DNA of 28,793 nucleotides from Wolbachia endosymbiont of Mansonella ozzardi (lineage in GTDB: Bacteria > Pseudomonadota > Alphaproteobacteria > Rickettsiales > Anaplasmataceae). Below, piece after piece: positions 9,493-18,861 of the stretch. The position numbers and the translations under genes are program-made. The notes under the pieces were generated by a model that ran no database searches, was not told where the DNA came from, and worked only from the letters and a program-made list of their open reading frames with translations. The stretch covers positions 8,689-37,481 of the forward strand of contig NZ_JADAKK010000001.1 in assembly GCF_020278625.1 (NCBI RefSeq). Reading direction: 5' to 3'. Every line of letters begins with the position of its first letter. Position 1 is the first letter of the stretch.

Positions 9493-10090
9493 GAGTACCG
9501 TTCTGTTAAATTATTTACAGAAGTTTTAACTAATTTTTCTCCATTATCCATACCTTCAACAGTTCTTTCTGCAACTTCCTTTGCACTCAAGTTCGAATTG
9601 TCAATTTCAAGTGAACCTTCAGGTACAAATAGCCTTTTTTCTCTAGTCCTTTTTATGGCAAAATCTAAATCAGTAATTTTACCTTCCTGATACCTCTTTT
9701 TTGATTCAACACGCTTTACTAGTTCTTCATTATCGCAATGTAATACTACAGGAAGAATTTCTACACCCATTTTTTCACCTAAATTCACCATTGAGCTGTA
9801 TATTCTTTTGTCGTAAGAATCACCATCTATTAACTCATTTGTAAATATATAATGCCTTGATTTTATGTGATGTTCTCCTAGTACCGCTAGCATATTTTCT
9901 CTAACCGCAAAAATTTTTCCCATAGGTCATCGGAAACTTCAGCGTTTGGTAATTTAACTACGTTAAGTGTAACATTGTTGAGTAGATTACTACTTACTAT
10001 CACTGCATCAATAATCTCACTCAGTTTTCGTGCAACAGTAAACTTACCACTACCTGGAAAGCCGGTTAAGTAAACAAGAGTCTTGCTCAT
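9450..10090 (-). pseudogene. P-loop kinase-like ATPase, split by a one-base frameshift
   Basis: The N-terminal part (10090 to about 9915) has the Walker A motif GFPGSGKFT and ends early after EKFLRLEKIC. The remaining ~145 codons continue in another frame from about 9923 as FAVRENMLAVLGEHHIKS. The break is at a run of five A and five T (9907-9918); one additional A would join the frames as DDLWEKIFAVRENML and give a ~213-residue protein. Later segments VLHCDNEELVKRV, GKITDLDFAIKR, LFVPEGSLEIDNS and LSAKEVAERT resemble small AAA or zeta-like kinases of unknown substrate. Apart from the shift the frames look conserved, so it may be a recent mutation, a sequencing error or slippage in a homopolymer. 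Confidence 0.75.
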
Positions 10091-10255
10091 GATAAATACA
10101 CTATTAGAAAATCACCCTTAAGTTATATATAAAAGGATATGTATTGTATATACTGTTGCATCAAAAGCATGAACAATTTGGTCTTAGTAATATTAAAAGT
10201 AGTTCATGTTTAGAAATTTTGAGTATATAATTATAAACAAATTATATAATTTAAG

Positions 10256-10585
10256 ATGACAGCTGGTGTATCTGGTGATACAGAGTTAATAAAAAACATG
10301 ATTGCAAGTATCATAGACCAAAACAAAGGTCATAATATACTCACTTTTGATGTGCAGAATAAAACCGTTATTGCAAAACATATGATTATTGCATCCGGTG
10401 ATTCGAGCCGCCATGTGAAAGCATTGGCTGAGCATATAATAAAAAACCTCAAGCCACATGATAAAGCAGAAGTAGAAGGTATAGATGAAGGCAATTGGGT
10501 AATTGTGAATTGTCAAGGGATAATGGTTCACATATTCAGACCGGAAGTAAGGGAGTATTATAAAATAGAAGAACTGTGGAGTTAA
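10256..10585 (+). CDS. rsfS: Ribosome silencing factor RsfS (Iojap/YbeB)
   Basis: A 109-residue protein of the RsfS/Iojap family, which binds ribosomal protein uL14 on the 50S subunit and blocks subunit joining when nutrients are scarce. The conserved core is visible as MIIASGDSSRHVKALAEHI, EVEGIDEGNWVIVNCQGI and VHIFRPEVREYYKIEELW. It starts with ATG only a few bases after an AT-rich, TATAAT-containing stretch (10245-10250), with no obvious Shine-Dalgarno, so the leader may be very short. tyrS follows after 58 bases. Confidence 0.95.
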   Translation: MTAGVSGDTELIKNMIASIIDQNKGHNILTFDVQNKTVIAKHMIIASGDSSRHVKALAEHIIKNLKPHDKAEVEGIDEGNWVIVNCQGIMVHIFRPEVREYYKIEELWS

Positions 10586-10643
10586 CTTTCCTTCATTTGT
10601 AAGACTAATAGATTAAAATCACTTTAATTAACAAAAGCAAACC

Positions 10644-11894
10644 ATGAAACATAAATCCGAGTTTTTGAATTTTATCCAAGAAAGGGGGTACCTATATCAG
10701 TGTGCAGGCGCTGAGGGGTTAGATCGACTATTATTGCAAGATAATCATATAATTGCATACATCGGGTTTGATTGCACAGCACCAAGTCTTCATGCTGGTC
10801 ACCTAATTCAGATTATGATGATACGCCACCTACAAAAATTTGGGTGCAAGCCAATAGTCTTACTTGGGGGCGGTACAACTAAGATTGGAGATCCATCTTT
10901 TAAAGATAAAGCAAGGAGCATCTTACCCATAGAAAACATCAAGCAAAATACATCTGGTATAAAGAGGGTACTGGAAAAAATGGTATCTTTTGATGATGGA
11001 AAGACTGGTGCAGTAATAGTAAATAATGCAGATTGGCTGGACAATATAAAATACATAGATTTTTTACGTGATATAGGGGAACATTTTTCTGTAAATCGTA
11101 TGCTAAGTTTCGACAGTGTAAAAATTAGGCTTGATAGAGAACAAAATCTAAGCTTTCTCGAGTTTAACTACATGTTGTTGCAGGCTTATGATTTTGTTGA
11201 ATTGAATAGAAAGTATGGCTGTCGTCTGCAAATTGGAGGATCAGACCAGTGGGGAAATATAGTAAATGGAATTGAACTTGGCAAAAAGTTGAACTTACCT
11301 GAATTGTTTGGTCTTACTTCCCCTCTTTTATTGAATGCTCAAGGGATAAAAATGGGCAAAACTGAAAGCGGAGCGGTGTGGCTTGATAGTAATATGCTAA
11401 AGCCTTACGATTATTGGCAATATTTTCGCAATGTTGATGATCAAGATTTAGGACGTTTTTTGAGATTACTCACTGATTTGCCAATTGACGAGATTAAAAA
11501 ACTAGAATCTCTAAAGTATCAAGAAATAAATGAAGCGAAAAAAGTTTTGGCAACAGAAGTAACAAAAATATGTCATGGTGAAAAAGAAGCAGAAATTGCA
11601 CGATCAGCTGCAGTTTTGGCTTTTGAAAATGAAGATAGTTCATTGCTCCCTGATTATGTTATAACAAAAGAACAAGTTGCAAATGGCATACCCTTAGTAG
11701 ACCTACTACACGATACCGGTCTTGGACCCTCAAAAGGTGCCGCAAAGCGTTTAATACAGGGCAATGGATGCAAAGTTAATAATAATACTATAAACGATGT
11801 TAACTATATAATAAATTTCGAGAGCTTTAAAGATCAGCCGTTCGTAAAGCTATCCGCAGGAAAGAAACGCCATATTAAAGTTGTAGTGGGTTAA
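10644..11894 (+). CDS. tyrS: Tyrosyl-tRNA synthetase
   Basis: Class I aminoacyl-tRNA synthetase of 416 residues that charges tRNA-Tyr. The HIGH-type motif is HAGH (residues 50-53, in APSLHAGHL) and the KMSKS-type motif is KMGKT (236-240). YIGFDCTAPSLHAGHL, LLQAYDFVEL and IGGSDQWGNIVNG are TyrRS-specific. A C-terminal S4 RNA-binding domain follows (LGPSKGAAKRLIQGNGCKVN). Length is normal and the frame is intact. The start was chosen at the ATG preceding KHKSEFL, with a weak upstream ribosome site. Confidence 0.97.
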   Translation: MKHKSEFLNFIQERGYLYQCAGAEGLDRLLLQDNHIIAYIGFDCTAPSLHAGHLIQIMMIRHLQKFGCKPIVLLGGGTTKIGDPSFKDKARSILPIENIKQNTSGIKRVLEKMVSFDDGKTGAVIVNNADWLDNIKYIDFLRDIGEHFSVNRMLSFDSVKIRLDREQNLSFLEFNYMLLQAYDFVELNRKYGCRLQIGGSDQWGNIVNGIELGKKLNLPELFGLTSPLLLNAQGIKMGKTESGAVWLDSNMLKPYDYWQYFRNVDDQDLGRFLRLLTDLPIDEIKKLESLKYQEINEAKKVLATEVTKICHGEKEAEIARSAAVLAFENEDSSLLPDYVITKEQVANGIPLVDLLHDTGLGPSKGAAKRLIQGNGCKVNNNTINDVNYIINFESFKDQPFVKLSAGKKRHIKVVVG

Positions 11895-12160
11895 ACTTTG
11901 GAGTAATACTAATTTTTGTTATTGAAAAGGCAAATAAACACATCATAAATTCGCTTAAACATCCAGTTATAGGCAAAGAGCGCTTTTTTCAATTTGTCTT
12001 TGCTACCATTGATATTTGGTACTAGATGCAATTAACGAATACCAGATACGTAACATTATAAAATCATCTTCAAGACCATATAAAAGTTGTAGCGAGTTAA
12101 TAATTTTTTATGGAAGAAAAGATATGTTAGAAATTTTAAGGCTTCATAAAGGGGGTCAAA

Positions 12161-12522
12161 ATGAGATTGTATCACAGAGATATCAAAGGCTTTATTAAAG
12201 AATCTTACCTCTTCAAAGGGAGGGACTATTTCAACAAGGGGAGAGTAGAAATTATATCTGTTGATGAATCTCAAAGCGAATCAAAGGTAGCTGGATCAAC
12301 TGTATATCGGGTAACACTATGGTACATGGTACGTTCCTTAGTGGGAAGTGTTCCTGTCCTGCATTTGTATATTTTGGTCCGTGTAAGCATACGGCTGCAA
12401 TAGGTTTTGCTTTGGTCAACTTCGATAGAAAAAAATGCAGGTCATCTGTGCACTCTGAATACGCTGGCAGACAAGTTTGCCTTAAAAGGCTCAAAAAACA
12501 AATCAAGAGTTTATTTCAATAA
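12161..12522 (+). pseudogene. SWIM zinc-finger domain protein, frameshifted
   Basis: A good ribosome site (GGGGG about 6 bases upstream) precedes the ATG at 12161. The first frame encodes GRDYFNKGRVEIISVDES and SKVAGSTVYRVTLWY, the N-terminal half of a SWIM module. The zinc-binding half, GKCSCPAFVYFGPCKHTAAI with its CxCx(n)CxH pattern, lies in the next frame and ends at 12522. The frames would join as VTLWYHGTFLSGKCSC if one C were restored near 12325. SWIM domains bind DNA or proteins and often occur in longer proteins; here nothing follows the finger except a short basic tail. It is probably a broken gene. Confidence 0.72.
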
Positions 12523-13022
12523 TTGTTTGTTTAAGTAAATCAACAAGACTAGTCATGTCATCCAAGTAGCTATGAAAACAGGTTAAATGCAAAATTTGCT
12601 TAACAACCTTCGCTGTCACTCTTGTTATAGTATTGAAGCTATTATTTAACTTCCAATCTGTGCAGGTTAAAATGACAAGAAAACTTGTATTTGGCATACT
12701 ATTGTTTAATTTTTCGTATTATGTGCACTGCATGTCTAAAACTTCAAAACTTTCCATACATAAGCTGAAACGCGCTTATAAGTCGTTTAAGACATCACCC
12801 AACGCCGGATTTTAAATAGAGAGTGGAATAACTAGCTACCTCAGGGTTCTATTGTCTTTCTTTTGCCTGGCAAATTTCTTAAATATTATATCTTAGACCA
12901 GTTGTGTTTAAAAGTAGCTAAATTGCAGCGTTGAAGGCATAAAACATCAATATTGAAATAAATACCAACCAGGGCTTCTTTTGTCTTTTTTTCTGCTTAG
13001 CTTAGATCATACAAGAGATTTA
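12523..13022. other. Non-coding stretch with repeat copy and palindromic-element scrap
   Basis: No real gene is seen. It contains a 14-base piece identical to part of the murA palindromic element (GTCATCCAAGTAGC at 12557-12570), then repeat copy B, then about 160 bases of AT-rich sequence in which I recognise nothing. Confidence 0.55.
12591..12862 (+). repeat. Dispersed ~270-bp repeat, copy B
   Basis: Plus-oriented copy of the family at 1376, 24775 and 28521. It keeps GCTTAACAACCTTCGC at the start, the TATTGAAGCTATTATTTA block, AAAACTTTCCATACATAAGC, CAACGCCGGATTTTAAAT and GGAATAACTAGCTA near the end. It is closest to copy D, especially over its last 60 bases. Confidence 0.78.
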
Positions 13023-13382
13023 TTATCTCCTCAGCAATCTATCACGTGCTGCATTTAACTTTTGTGCAAAATATTCTGAGCCTCCTTTATCTGGGTGAAC
13101 TAACTTCATTAAATTTTGATATGCTCTATTGATCTCGTTTTTGCTTGCTTCAGGATTTAGCCCCAATATTTTTAGTGCCTCATCTGTAGACATATTATCA
13201 TCAGCTTCATTTTTAGTATAACTTCTACTGCCGTTGAATTCATTCAAAAATCTACTCAATATAGAATTCATCATGAAACTTATGTTATTTTTTTTTGTCA
13301 GGAAGAGAAAAAATACAACAGCGCTGGGCAAGACAAAAGTAATTACTATGAATAACAAAAAACCAAAAAAGATGAATGACAT
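13023..13382 (-). CDS. Membrane-anchored J-domain protein (DnaJ/Pam18-like)
   Basis: A 119-residue protein with an N-terminal hydrophobic segment (about residues 3-28) and a short C-terminal J domain. The J domain contains EALKILGLNPEASKNEINRA, then AYQNLMKLVHPDKGG with the essential HPD at 96-98, which stimulates the ATPase of a DnaK partner. The layout (one membrane helix, linker, truncated J domain ending in ARDRLL) is that of Tim14/Pam18-like proteins found in alphaproteobacteria. The J domain would face the cytosol. It is divergent from nfu, sharing a ~60-base upstream region. Confidence 0.88.
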   Translation of the reverse strand: MSFIFFGFLLFIVITFVLPSAVVFFLFLTKKNNISFMMNSILSRFLNEFNGSRSYTKNEADDNMSTDEALKILGLNPEASKNEINRAYQNLMKLVHPDKGGSEYFAQKLNAARDRLLRR

Positions 13383-13443
13383 GTATATTTTTTTATCATT
13401 TTATGATTAAATGGTAACAATTATAGTCGCCATGGTAAACAAC

Positions 13444-14016
13444 ATGTTCATTCAAATTGAAGAGACACCAAATCCAAACACGCTAAAATTTCTTCCTGGG
13501 TTTGCAATTTTAAACGAAGGAGAAACGGCTGATTTTTCAAATGCGGATGAAGTAAAGAATTCTAAACTAGCAGCAAACCTCTTTCAAATAGAACATGCGA
13601 TAAGAGTATTTTTTGGTCATGATTTTATTTCAGTTACAAAGCCGGATGGTGTTAATTGGGATATATTAAAAGTGGAAATTTTAACTACGATTATGGATCA
13701 CTTTACTTCTGGTGGGAAAGCACTGGATAAGGAAGAGGTGAATGGTAACAATACACTAGACAAAGAATTTTTTGATGAAAGTGATATAGAAATTGTAAAC
13801 AGGATAAAAGAGCTGATGGAAAGCTATGTTAAACCTGCAGTCGCTCAAGATGGTGGTGATATCAAATTTCGTGGCTATAAAGACGGAATAGTTTATGTTG
13901 AGCTGCAAGGAGCTTGTTCTGGATGTCCAAGTGCTGCGCTTACTCTCAAGCAAGGAGTGCAAAATATGTTGTGCTATCACATACCAGAAGTTTCGGGTAT
14001 AGAGACTATACTATGA
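13444..14016 (+). CDS. nfu: Nfu-type iron-sulfur cluster carrier
   Basis: A two-domain Fe-S scaffold or carrier of about 190 residues. The N-terminal Nfu-N domain begins [19 protein letters not shown]. The C-terminal NifU-like domain contains [10 protein letters not shown] and the cluster-binding CxxC in [10 protein letters not shown] (C158 and C161). The frame is open back to 13411 with ATGs at 13411 and 13432, but MFIQ is the normal start of the family, so 13444 is preferred; the ribosome site is weak. It overlaps hisS by 4 bases (ATGA at 14013-14016). Confidence 0.93.
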   Translation: MFIQIEETPNPNTLKFLPGFAILNEGETADFSNADEVKNSKLAANLFQIEHAIRVFFGHDFISVTKPDGVNWDILKVEILTTIMDHFTSGGKALDKEEVNGNNTLDKEFFDESDIEIVNRIKELMESYVKPAVAQDGGDIKFRGYKDGIVYVELQGACSGCPSAALTLKQGVQNMLCYHIPEVSGIETIL

Positions 14017-15275
14017 TTAATCGAACAGTTAGAGGGACAAAAGATCTTCTGTTTGATGAATGGTATAGATTAAAATATGTCCAACAAACAGCAAGTGAAA
14101 TTTCAAGTTTATATGGCTTTTTACCTGCTGAAACTCCAATATTTGAATATACAGAAGTCTTTACAAAAACTTTAGGTGATAGCTCAGATATCATTAATAA
14201 AGAGATGTATACCTTTTATGATAAAGGAGGCAAGAGTATAACTTTACGTCCTGAGTTCACCGCAGCGGTTGTCAGGCTTTTGATTGAGAAAAAACTGCAA
14301 ACACCAATAAAATTGTTCTCGACAGGAGCTGCATTTCGCTATGAAAGACCGCAAAAGGGAAGGCAAAGACAATTTCATCAGATAAATTTTGAAGCTTTTG
14401 GTATAGGAGATCCAAAAGCCGATATTGAATTGATTACACTTGCTCAGCATCTGTTAACTGAATTTGGTATTGATAAAAATGTAAAGCTGGAAATTAACTC
14501 TTTAGGCGATGGTAAAACAATAAGTAAGTATAGAGAAGCCTTGATATCATATTTTAAAAAGTTTCAAAACGACCTCTCAGAGGATAGCCAAAATCGATTG
14601 ATTAAGAACCCACTCAGAATATTAGATTCCAAGGACAAGACAGATAAAGAAATAATCTCTGGTGCACCTAAAATCAGTGAATATTATACAAAAGAGTCCT
14701 TGAGTTTCTTTGAGCAAATACTAAATGGATTAACGATTCTTGATATACCTTATACTGTAAACGATAAATTAGTCCGAGGTTTGGATTATTATTGCCACAC
14801 AGTGTTTGAATTCGTCACAGAAAATTTAGGTAGCCAAGGAGCAGTTTTTGCAGGGGGAAGATATGATAATCTAGTATCTTCAGTAGGTGGGAAGCATACT
14901 CCGGCAATAGGATTTGCAGGAGGTATTGAGCGCATAATGGAACTGACCAACTATTTTGTGAAAGAGGAAAGATCTGTTTATCTAATCCCTATTGGCAAAG
15001 AGGCTGAAGAGCATGCTCTAGCACTTGCAAATGAGCTGCGCAGAAATGGTTTATATGTAACCTATGAGTATAGCGGAACTCTCAAAACCCGAATAAAAAA
15101 AGCAAATCAAGCGGATGCTAAAGTTGCGCTTATTTTTGGTGATGAAGAACTGAGCAGCAAAACTTTAAAGATTAAAGATATGGATCTGGGTGAAGAAAAA
15201 ACGGTTACCCGTAGTAATATAATAAAAAGCATTCGTCAAGTGTATGGTCAGAACCGCAAGAACAGGTTTTGTTAG
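14013..15275 (+). CDS. hisS: Histidyl-tRNA synthetase
   Basis: Class II aminoacyl-tRNA synthetase that charges tRNA-His, 420 residues. It starts at the ATG that overlaps the stop of nfu ([10 protein letters not shown] begins the family N-terminus); the reading frame open back to 13914 is inside nfu and not used. [12 protein letters not shown] is motif 1 region, [16 protein letters not shown] (from F108) is motif 2, [12 protein letters not shown] (from G256) is the HisA histidine-binding motif and [10 protein letters not shown] is motif 3. A C-terminal anticodon-binding domain follows ([15 protein letters not shown] onward). The gene is intact although everything downstream for 3.4 kb is decayed. 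Confidence 0.97.
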   Translation: MINRTVRGTKDLLFDEWYRLKYVQQTASEISSLYGFLPAETPIFEYTEVFTKTLGDSSDIINKEMYTFYDKGGKSITLRPEFTAAVVRLLIEKKLQTPIKLFSTGAAFRYERPQKGRQRQFHQINFEAFGIGDPKADIELITLAQHLLTEFGIDKNVKLEINSLGDGKTISKYREALISYFKKFQNDLSEDSQNRLIKNPLRILDSKDKTDKEIISGAPKISEYYTKESLSFFEQILNGLTILDIPYTVNDKLVRGLDYYCHTVFEFVTENLGSQGAVFAGGRYDNLVSSVGGKHTPAIGFAGGIERIMELTNYFVKEERSVYLIPIGKEAEEHALALANELRRNGLYVTYEYSGTLKTRIKKANQADAKVALIFGDEELSSKTLKIKDMDLGEEKTVTRSNIIKSIRQVYGQNRKNRFC

Positions 15276-15297
15276 GCATGTTTTCGCTTTTCTCCAC

Positions 15298-15664
15298 ACC
15301 CCAACTATGGATTAGCCAACAAAGAAAGGAGTTGAAATAGAGGGCTTTTTTGACCGAATGGAATATATGAAATCAGGACGGAAAAATATGAACTAGGAAA
15401 TTTGTTGGTGACTTACGTCTTGAACACTTAATCTTAAACTTGTTTTTCAAGGAGTCAAAAACTGCCTCATCAATCGATCTTTTTCTTAGCAAAATCTTCT
15501 CTTTCAGCGAAATTAGTGAGTTTTTCTACCCTTTTTTACTTTAGTGACGAATTTTCAACCTCTATCGAAGAGTTTCCAAAGTAGCTCTTTCTTTATATAG
15601 CCCTTATCTCCAAAAAAAGTCTGGTTTCCAGCCTTTTTCACTTCTTTCTAATCATAGTTGGGGT
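15298..15664 (-). mobile_element. IS982-like transposase remnant with inverted ends (miniature copy)
   Basis: The minus strand holds pieces of a transposase C-terminus spread over frames with stops: ETRLF, a GDKGYIKKELLWKLF-like stretch, KFVTKVKKGRK, RKRSID and SPTNFLVHIF, ending near KPSIST. The order and the RKRSI..LKN..I..SR..SPTNF pattern match the end of IS982-family transposases. ACCCCAACTATGGATTAG (15298-15315) and its near-perfect inverted partner CTAATCATAGTTGGGGT (15648-15664) bound it. The 5' half of the transposase is missing between these ends, so it looks like an internally deleted copy. Confidence 0.6.
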
Positions 15665-15765
15665 TTTACCCACAGTCGCAAGCGTTTCTTTACTATTTGT
15701 GAGGTAGAAGATAGCTCATAATTAATTGCCTTTTCTATCGATTTAGCCTGTTTTATAGTCATGAC

Positions 15766-16598
15766 TTAAGAATATATGGCCAGTCCAACAGCTATTCCAA
15801 TGATGAGAGTAGATACTGCTATTGCGCCCAATATGACAGCCACCAGAGGGACCTGCTAAAGCACTACCAGCACCCAGTCCAACACTAAGAAAAACGCCAG
15901 GTATAATACTACCCACACTATTATATCTAGCACTTTCTTTTTTCGATTTAGCTTGGTCTTCCATACATCCAATTAGTATTTTCTTGTGTTTCCTTGAGCT
16001 AAATCTAATGAAATTTCACCTTTTCGTTCTTTATCAAAGGATTTGGCACCATATTTCAAAAGGGTTTCTATTGCCCCAATGTTGTTACTTATAACAGCTT
16101 GATGCAATAATTGTATTACTATGAAAAATTACACCACACTTTATGCGGTTTCTACTTCCATTGCAGCAACTTGCTACCATAGTTCACTGCCATGAAGATT
16201 TGCACCGTATTCCAAAACGGATTGTTTTATATAATTGTTAAAAGCTAAATCCCGTAATACGCTGCCTTCTTGACATTAAAAATTTATCAATTGGTGGAGA
16301 TAATCAGGAGTGACCAGTCTACGTGTTGCTTCATCTAAAATATCTATTACGTTTTGAAATAATAATCTCTCTCCTTTCTCGGCCTTGCACTATTGTGTTC
16401 AATACAATGGTACAAAATAAGGTACACCACTTACTTTCTTATGCATATAGAATCCTTTCATCCTTTTGTAGATAAAGCTGCTCTAAATAACTACCTATCA
16501 ATAGATATTTCGCTATTGTTATCAAGGAACTCCTGCAACTCTCTAATTTTTTCGTCATACTCTATCCCCTTCCTAAGAACAATTTTAAGTAAATTCAT
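15766..16598 (-). pseudogene. Ankyrin-repeat protein gene, decayed
   Basis: The start is well preserved: AAGGAGG then ATG at 16598, encoding MNLLKIVLRKGIEYDEKIRE and stopping after 35 codons. Downstream, in shifting frames, come GERLLFQNVIDILDEATRRL, an ankyrin-like KQSVLEYGANLHGSEL, and a clear ankyrin repeat (LLHQAVISNNIGAIETLLKY, then GAKSFDKE). The 3' part has VGSIIPGVFLSVGLGAGSAL and, after another frameshift, ILGAIAVSTLIIGIAVGLAI, a hydrophobic C-terminal pair typical of membrane-tailed Wolbachia ankyrin proteins; the original stop is at 15766-15768. Several stops and shifts make it non-functional. Confidence 0.75.
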
Positions 16599-16743
16599 AC
16601 GACCTCCTTATTTGATCATATTATTTATTAATAACGCAATAAATTCTGCTGAAAGTCAAGCTTTTGATTAAAAAATTAGTATAATTTGTGATAGTTTCTA
16701 TGAATGTTGTCCAATTTTAAATTAACGCTCTGCAACAAACCTG

Positions 16744-18695
16744 CTAAAAAAAACTCACAGGATCAACATCTATTATTACTGCAATGCTCGAACTCAAGTT
16801 ATAATTTTTAATCCAGCATTTCAGCTTTTTCTGAGTGGATAGACTATGTTTATTGTGTATCTTCAGTAATACTCTATACCGATATTTATTATTCAAGAAA
16901 TTTATTGCCGCTGGCGATGGACCAAGAATTTCGAATTCTTTTTAACATTGGTTATGCAAGAATCTTGCTATCCCATTTGCTACTTTCTGTGTTACAATCT
17001 GGTTCTTACCACAGATTATAAGTGCTATTAGCCTGCTAAATGGTGGTACTTTGGCTATGCATCTCGACTTAAGTTCAATTTCATAAAATGCATCCATCTT
17101 TTGATGCTGCAGTGCTTTTATTATCGAGCTTTCAGAATTATTGTTTGCAATATTACCGTTCCCTTTTCGTTGAACCTTCCAGATCTCCCTGCAACTTGGG
17201 ACAATAGCTGATATGTCTTTTCTGCTGCTCTCAGATCAGAATTTTCGAGGCTCAAATCCACATTTATCACGCCAACCAAGGTCAATTTAGGGAAATTGTG
17301 TCCTTTAGCAATTATTTATGAGCCGATTATAATATTCACCTTTTCCAGCACTAAGTCAATGACGTTGCTAACTGACTTCTAATCGCTACTTATGATCGAA
17401 GTTTTCGCGTTTGGTTAGTTTGACCATTTCTTCAAGCAACCTTTCAATTCCTACACCATAAAGGGATAATGACTGCTCATTTTGGCAATTAAAGCATTTT
17501 TCTGGGAGTTTTAATTGATAAAAACAATAATGGCACAAAAGGGCGTCTTTTTTCTTGTGGTATGTAAGCCAAATAGCACAATTTAGTCAGGAATTTTGTA
17601 TCCATACTTTTATAAACTGCAAGTTGCGTATACCCTCTGCGGTTTAGAAAAGGCATAACCTGCTATTTTTTCTCTATGGTTTGTTTTATGCACTCGAAAA
17701 GCTCATCGGAAATCCATTGTTTTTTGTTTCTCATGTCCATTACTTTAATTAGTGGCAATTCCGGGACCGCCAAATTGCTTAGCTAACTTCACGTGATTGT
17801 AATTCCTATTTTTGACATGGTAAATTGTTTCAAGCAGTGAAGTTGTTGATGACAGAATTATTGGAATATTTTCGATTTTGGCTAAGATTATCGCCATATC
17901 TCGGGCATTGTATATAATCCCCTGCTCTTGTTTAAAAGACGAATCGTGCTCTTCATCAACGATAATCAATTTTAAGTTTTTATAAGGTAAAAAAAGCGTT
18001 GATCGTGCCCCAATAATTATTTGTACATTTCTATTTGCTACATCAAGCAAGTTATTTCTGCGAGTTTTCGGAGTGAGCCTCGGATGCCACTGAGCTAGGT
18101 TTCTTGATATCTGACTGCGAATACGATTTACCAATTGTAAAGTTAAAATAATTCAGGCAGGAAAATTAAAACTTGAGCGCCGTTTACAGTGTCAACTAAC
18201 TTTGCAATCACAGATAAATAAACTCCCGTTTTCCCAGATCCTATTTCACCGTCAAGCAAAGTCACTTGAGTATTCGTTCAAATTGCTTGTTATTCTGTCA
18301 CTAGCTACCTGCTGCTCAGGGCTTAACTGGCAACCTATTTCACTTATCTCCTGATCTTTTTCAACACAAGCCAGTTTGTCTATTTGGTTTACTTTTAACA
18401 CCCCTCACATTATTACTTTCGCAGACATACCGATAGGTATTAAATCGCATTGCTCAACCCACTCTGCAAATGCGATCAATTTTAGTCTAACGCTTAGTAG
18501 ATTAATCCTCTGCTCAATGGATTTTGATTCTCGATCACTCCTGTCACTATATTTCCAAACTATTCCAATCAAGCGTTTTTTGCCAAACGGCACTACTACG
18601 TAATCCCCAATTGAAATTTCAGCGTTTTCTTCAACTGCATATGAAAACAACTGGCTAATTGGAAGTGATAGTAATACGTCAACTGTCTTTGTCAT
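16744..18695 (-). pseudogene. priA: Primosomal protein N' (PriA helicase), full length but heavily mutated
   Basis: PriA restarts stalled replication forks. The whole gene is recognisable over about 1,950 bases, the normal length, but no frame is open. From the 5' end: MTKTVDVLLSLPISQLFSYA (18695, N-terminal DNA-binding domain), a Walker A segment GEIGSGKTGVYLS (about 18200-18255), IIIGARSTLFLPYKNLKLII and DEEHDSSFKQEQG (motif II, about 17940), the zinc-binding stretch CHYCFYQLKLPEKCFNCQ (about 17470-17540), LSLYGVGIERLLEEM, motif VI VAGRSGRFNEKGTVI (about 17160-17200), and the C-terminal SSSIAVIIDVDPVSFF ending at 16744. Multiple frameshifts and stops separate these pieces. The order is undisturbed, so it decayed by point mutation in place. 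Confidence 0.9.
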
Positions 18696-18815
18696 TGCAG
18701 TCTCAGTTTAGCACTATTTTTGCAGGTATGTAACCTTTAACAACATAGATAAATTGGGGAAGTTACACACAGAAAAAGATCTTAATATTTAACATATTTT
18801 TCATAGTACATATTA

Positions 18816-18821
18816 TATAAT
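18816..18821 (+). promoter_or_regulatory. Possible -10 box for the 1,086-codon gene
   Basis: A perfect TATAAT lies 40 bases before the ATG in an AT-rich gap. No convincing -35 is found at 16-18 bases upstream, so this is a weak call. Confidence 0.25.
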
Positions 18822-18861
18822 TGATAAGTTAATAGACTTACACAATTTATGTAGGCCATTT

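Noticed and set aside
12016..12198. 60-codon frame before the SWIM gene
   Set aside because: No family resemblance, no ribosome site, and it overlaps the start of the SWIM frame.
12633..12815. 60-codon plus-strand frame
   Set aside because: It lies within repeat copy B; the matching region in copy D has stops.
13914..14012. Extended N-terminus for hisS
   Set aside because: The extra 33 codons lie inside nfu in another frame and read as a shadow; family homology begins at the ATG at 14013.
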